A DNA stretch of 5,006 nt from the NCBI GenBank assembly GCA_964653715.1, contig CAZZGX010000028.1:1-5006 (forward strand), in the 5' to 3' direction. The notes under the pieces were generated by a model that saw only the letters and a list, made by a program, of their open reading frames with translations, was not told the DNA's origin and did not search any database. The stretch's first letter is position 1. Each line of letters begins with the position of its first letter. The DNA is from CAZZGX01 sp964653715. Lineage in GTDB: Bacteria > Patescibacteriota > Minisyncoccia > Ryanbacterales > GWA2-47-10b. Below, in pieces: positions 4,255 through 5,006 of the stretch. The translations under genes and the position numbers were made by a program.

Positions 4255-5006
4255 ATGTTTACCGTTTTGCATAAGGATTCGAAAAGTCGGGCGAGGGTTG
4301 GGAGGCTTGAAACCTCACACGGCGTGGTGGAGACCCCCGCATACGTAATCGTGGGGACGCATGCTGAGGTTCGGACGCTCCGAGCCGAGGATATTCCCAA
4401 AACCAAAACTCAAATTGTTATCGCCAATACCTATCACTTGTGGCGAAAACTAGGCGAGGAAAGGCTTAAAAATTATAAAGGAGTGCACGATGCGCTTGGG
4501 TGGACGGGACCGATCATGACGGATTCGGGAGGATTTCAGGTCTTCAGTCTTGGCATCTCGCGCGAGCAAGGAGTAGGGAAGATGTTTCAAGGGAATGGTT
4601 TCTCGCGCGAGCCCGAGAAAAATCTTGTCGAGATAACAGACGATGGCGTTTGGTTTTCGGAAAATGATGAAAAAATATATCTCGACGCCGAAAAATCCAT
4701 TGCGATTCAGGAAAAGCTCGGAGCCGACATCATTGTCGCCTTTGACGAGCCGACCTCTCCGCTCCACGACTACGACTACACAAAAAGTTCGATGGAGCGG
4801 ACGCATCGCTGGGCCGCGCGCTCGCTTGCGGCAAAAAAATCAAATCAACTCTTGTTCGGAGTGGTCCAGGGAGGACCGTTTGAGGATTTACGCAAAGTAA
4901 GCTCGCGCGCTATCGGTGCTCTTGATTTCGATGGCTTTGCGATTGGCGGGGCGTACGGCAGTTCCTTTGGCGATTCGAAAACGAATACCCGACAAGAACT
5001 TGATTG
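4255..5006 (+). CDS. tgt: tRNA-guanine transglycosylase (queuine tRNA-ribosyltransferase), 3'-truncated by window end
   Basis: 250 complete codons run open to the window edge, about two thirds of the usual ~370-400 residues. The enzyme swaps guanine 34 of tRNAs with GUN anticodons for preQ1 or queuine in queuosine modification, in the cytoplasm. Family landmarks appear in order: GVVETPAYVIVGTHAEV (23-39), ANTYHLW (57-63), MTDSGGFQVFSL (88-99) with D90 equivalent to the catalytic-pocket Asp102 of Zymomonas Tgt, FDEPTSP (163-169), SMERTHRWA (179-187), GVVQGG (202-207) and GFAIGGAYG (227-235). The nucleophile Asp (Zymomonas D280) and the CxCxxC...H zinc site would lie beyond the window. Oddities are P166 in place of the usual Cys of FDEC, AYGS in place of LAVG after the GG, and about 20 extra residues between SLG and GVWF (about 101-131) relative to E. 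coli Tgt. The start is the only ATG close to the family N-terminus. Confidence 0.95.
   Translation, partial: MFTVLHKDSKSRARVGRLETSHGVVETPAYVIVGTHAEVRTLRAEDIPKTKTQIVIANTYHLWRKLGEERLKNYKGVHDALGWTGPIMTDSGGFQVFSLGISREQGVGKMFQGNGFSREPEKNLVEITDDGVWFSENDEKIYLDAEKSIAIQEKLGADIIVAFDEPTSPLHDYDYTKSSMERTHRWAARSLAAKKSNQLLFGVVQGGPFEDLRKVSSRAIGALDFDGFAIGGAYGSSFGDSKTNTRQELD

Noticed and set aside
4450..4806. Minus-strand frame of 118 residues opposite tgt
   Set aside because: It lies wholly antisense to the clear Tgt coding sequence and shows no motif or start signal.

Overview
The window looks like a piece of a small, gene-dense bacterial chromosome of moderate GC, most plausibly from a Candidate Phyla Radiation (Patescibacteria, Parcubacteria-like) organism. 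This placement is inferred from gene style: a class III-type prepilin, a NUDIX remnant, a secreted glycine-rich protein with a Cys/His C-terminal module, a divergent tRNA-guanine transglycosylase, and several starts with no Shine-Dalgarno sequence but a -10-like box 6-8 nt upstream. TGA appears as a stop codon, which argues against lineages that read TGA as glycine.

Layout, left to right. (1) A plus-strand cluster: the last 18 codons of a probable PQQ-dependent (glucose/sorbosone-type) sugar dehydrogenase, overlapping by ATGA a 124-residue four-helix membrane protein, then a 689-residue exported glycine-rich protein. That protein has an N-terminal membrane anchor, a probable beta-solenoid, Cys-punctuated GGxGG repeats, a Pro-rich linker and a small Cys/His module. 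A bidirectional hairpin terminator closes the cluster. (2) A minus-strand pair converging on that terminator: a type IV prepilin-like protein and, downstream of it, an unrecognised 132-residue protein with a strong ribosome binding site. (3) A remnant zone around 3597-3842. It holds a 33-codon NUDIX N-terminus that diverges from the prepilin gene across overlapping -10 boxes, then about 100 bp with no recognisable content and a weak plus-strand terminator. (4) An 82-residue minus-strand orphan protein with a CxxC pair, a consensus ribosome binding site, a good promoter and its own terminator. (5) A plus-strand terminator with no clear gene before it, then tgt (queuosine tRNA modification), cut by the window end after 250 codons.

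The genes do not form one pathway. The left cluster and the prepilin point to cell-surface and envelope functions; tgt is tRNA modification. The most unusual items are the architecture of the glycine-rich surface protein, the altered base-binding pocket in Tgt, the contrast between leaderless-looking and strong-SD starts, and two near-identical terminators whose differences keep base pairing. All homology statements come from reading the translated sequence; no database search was made.
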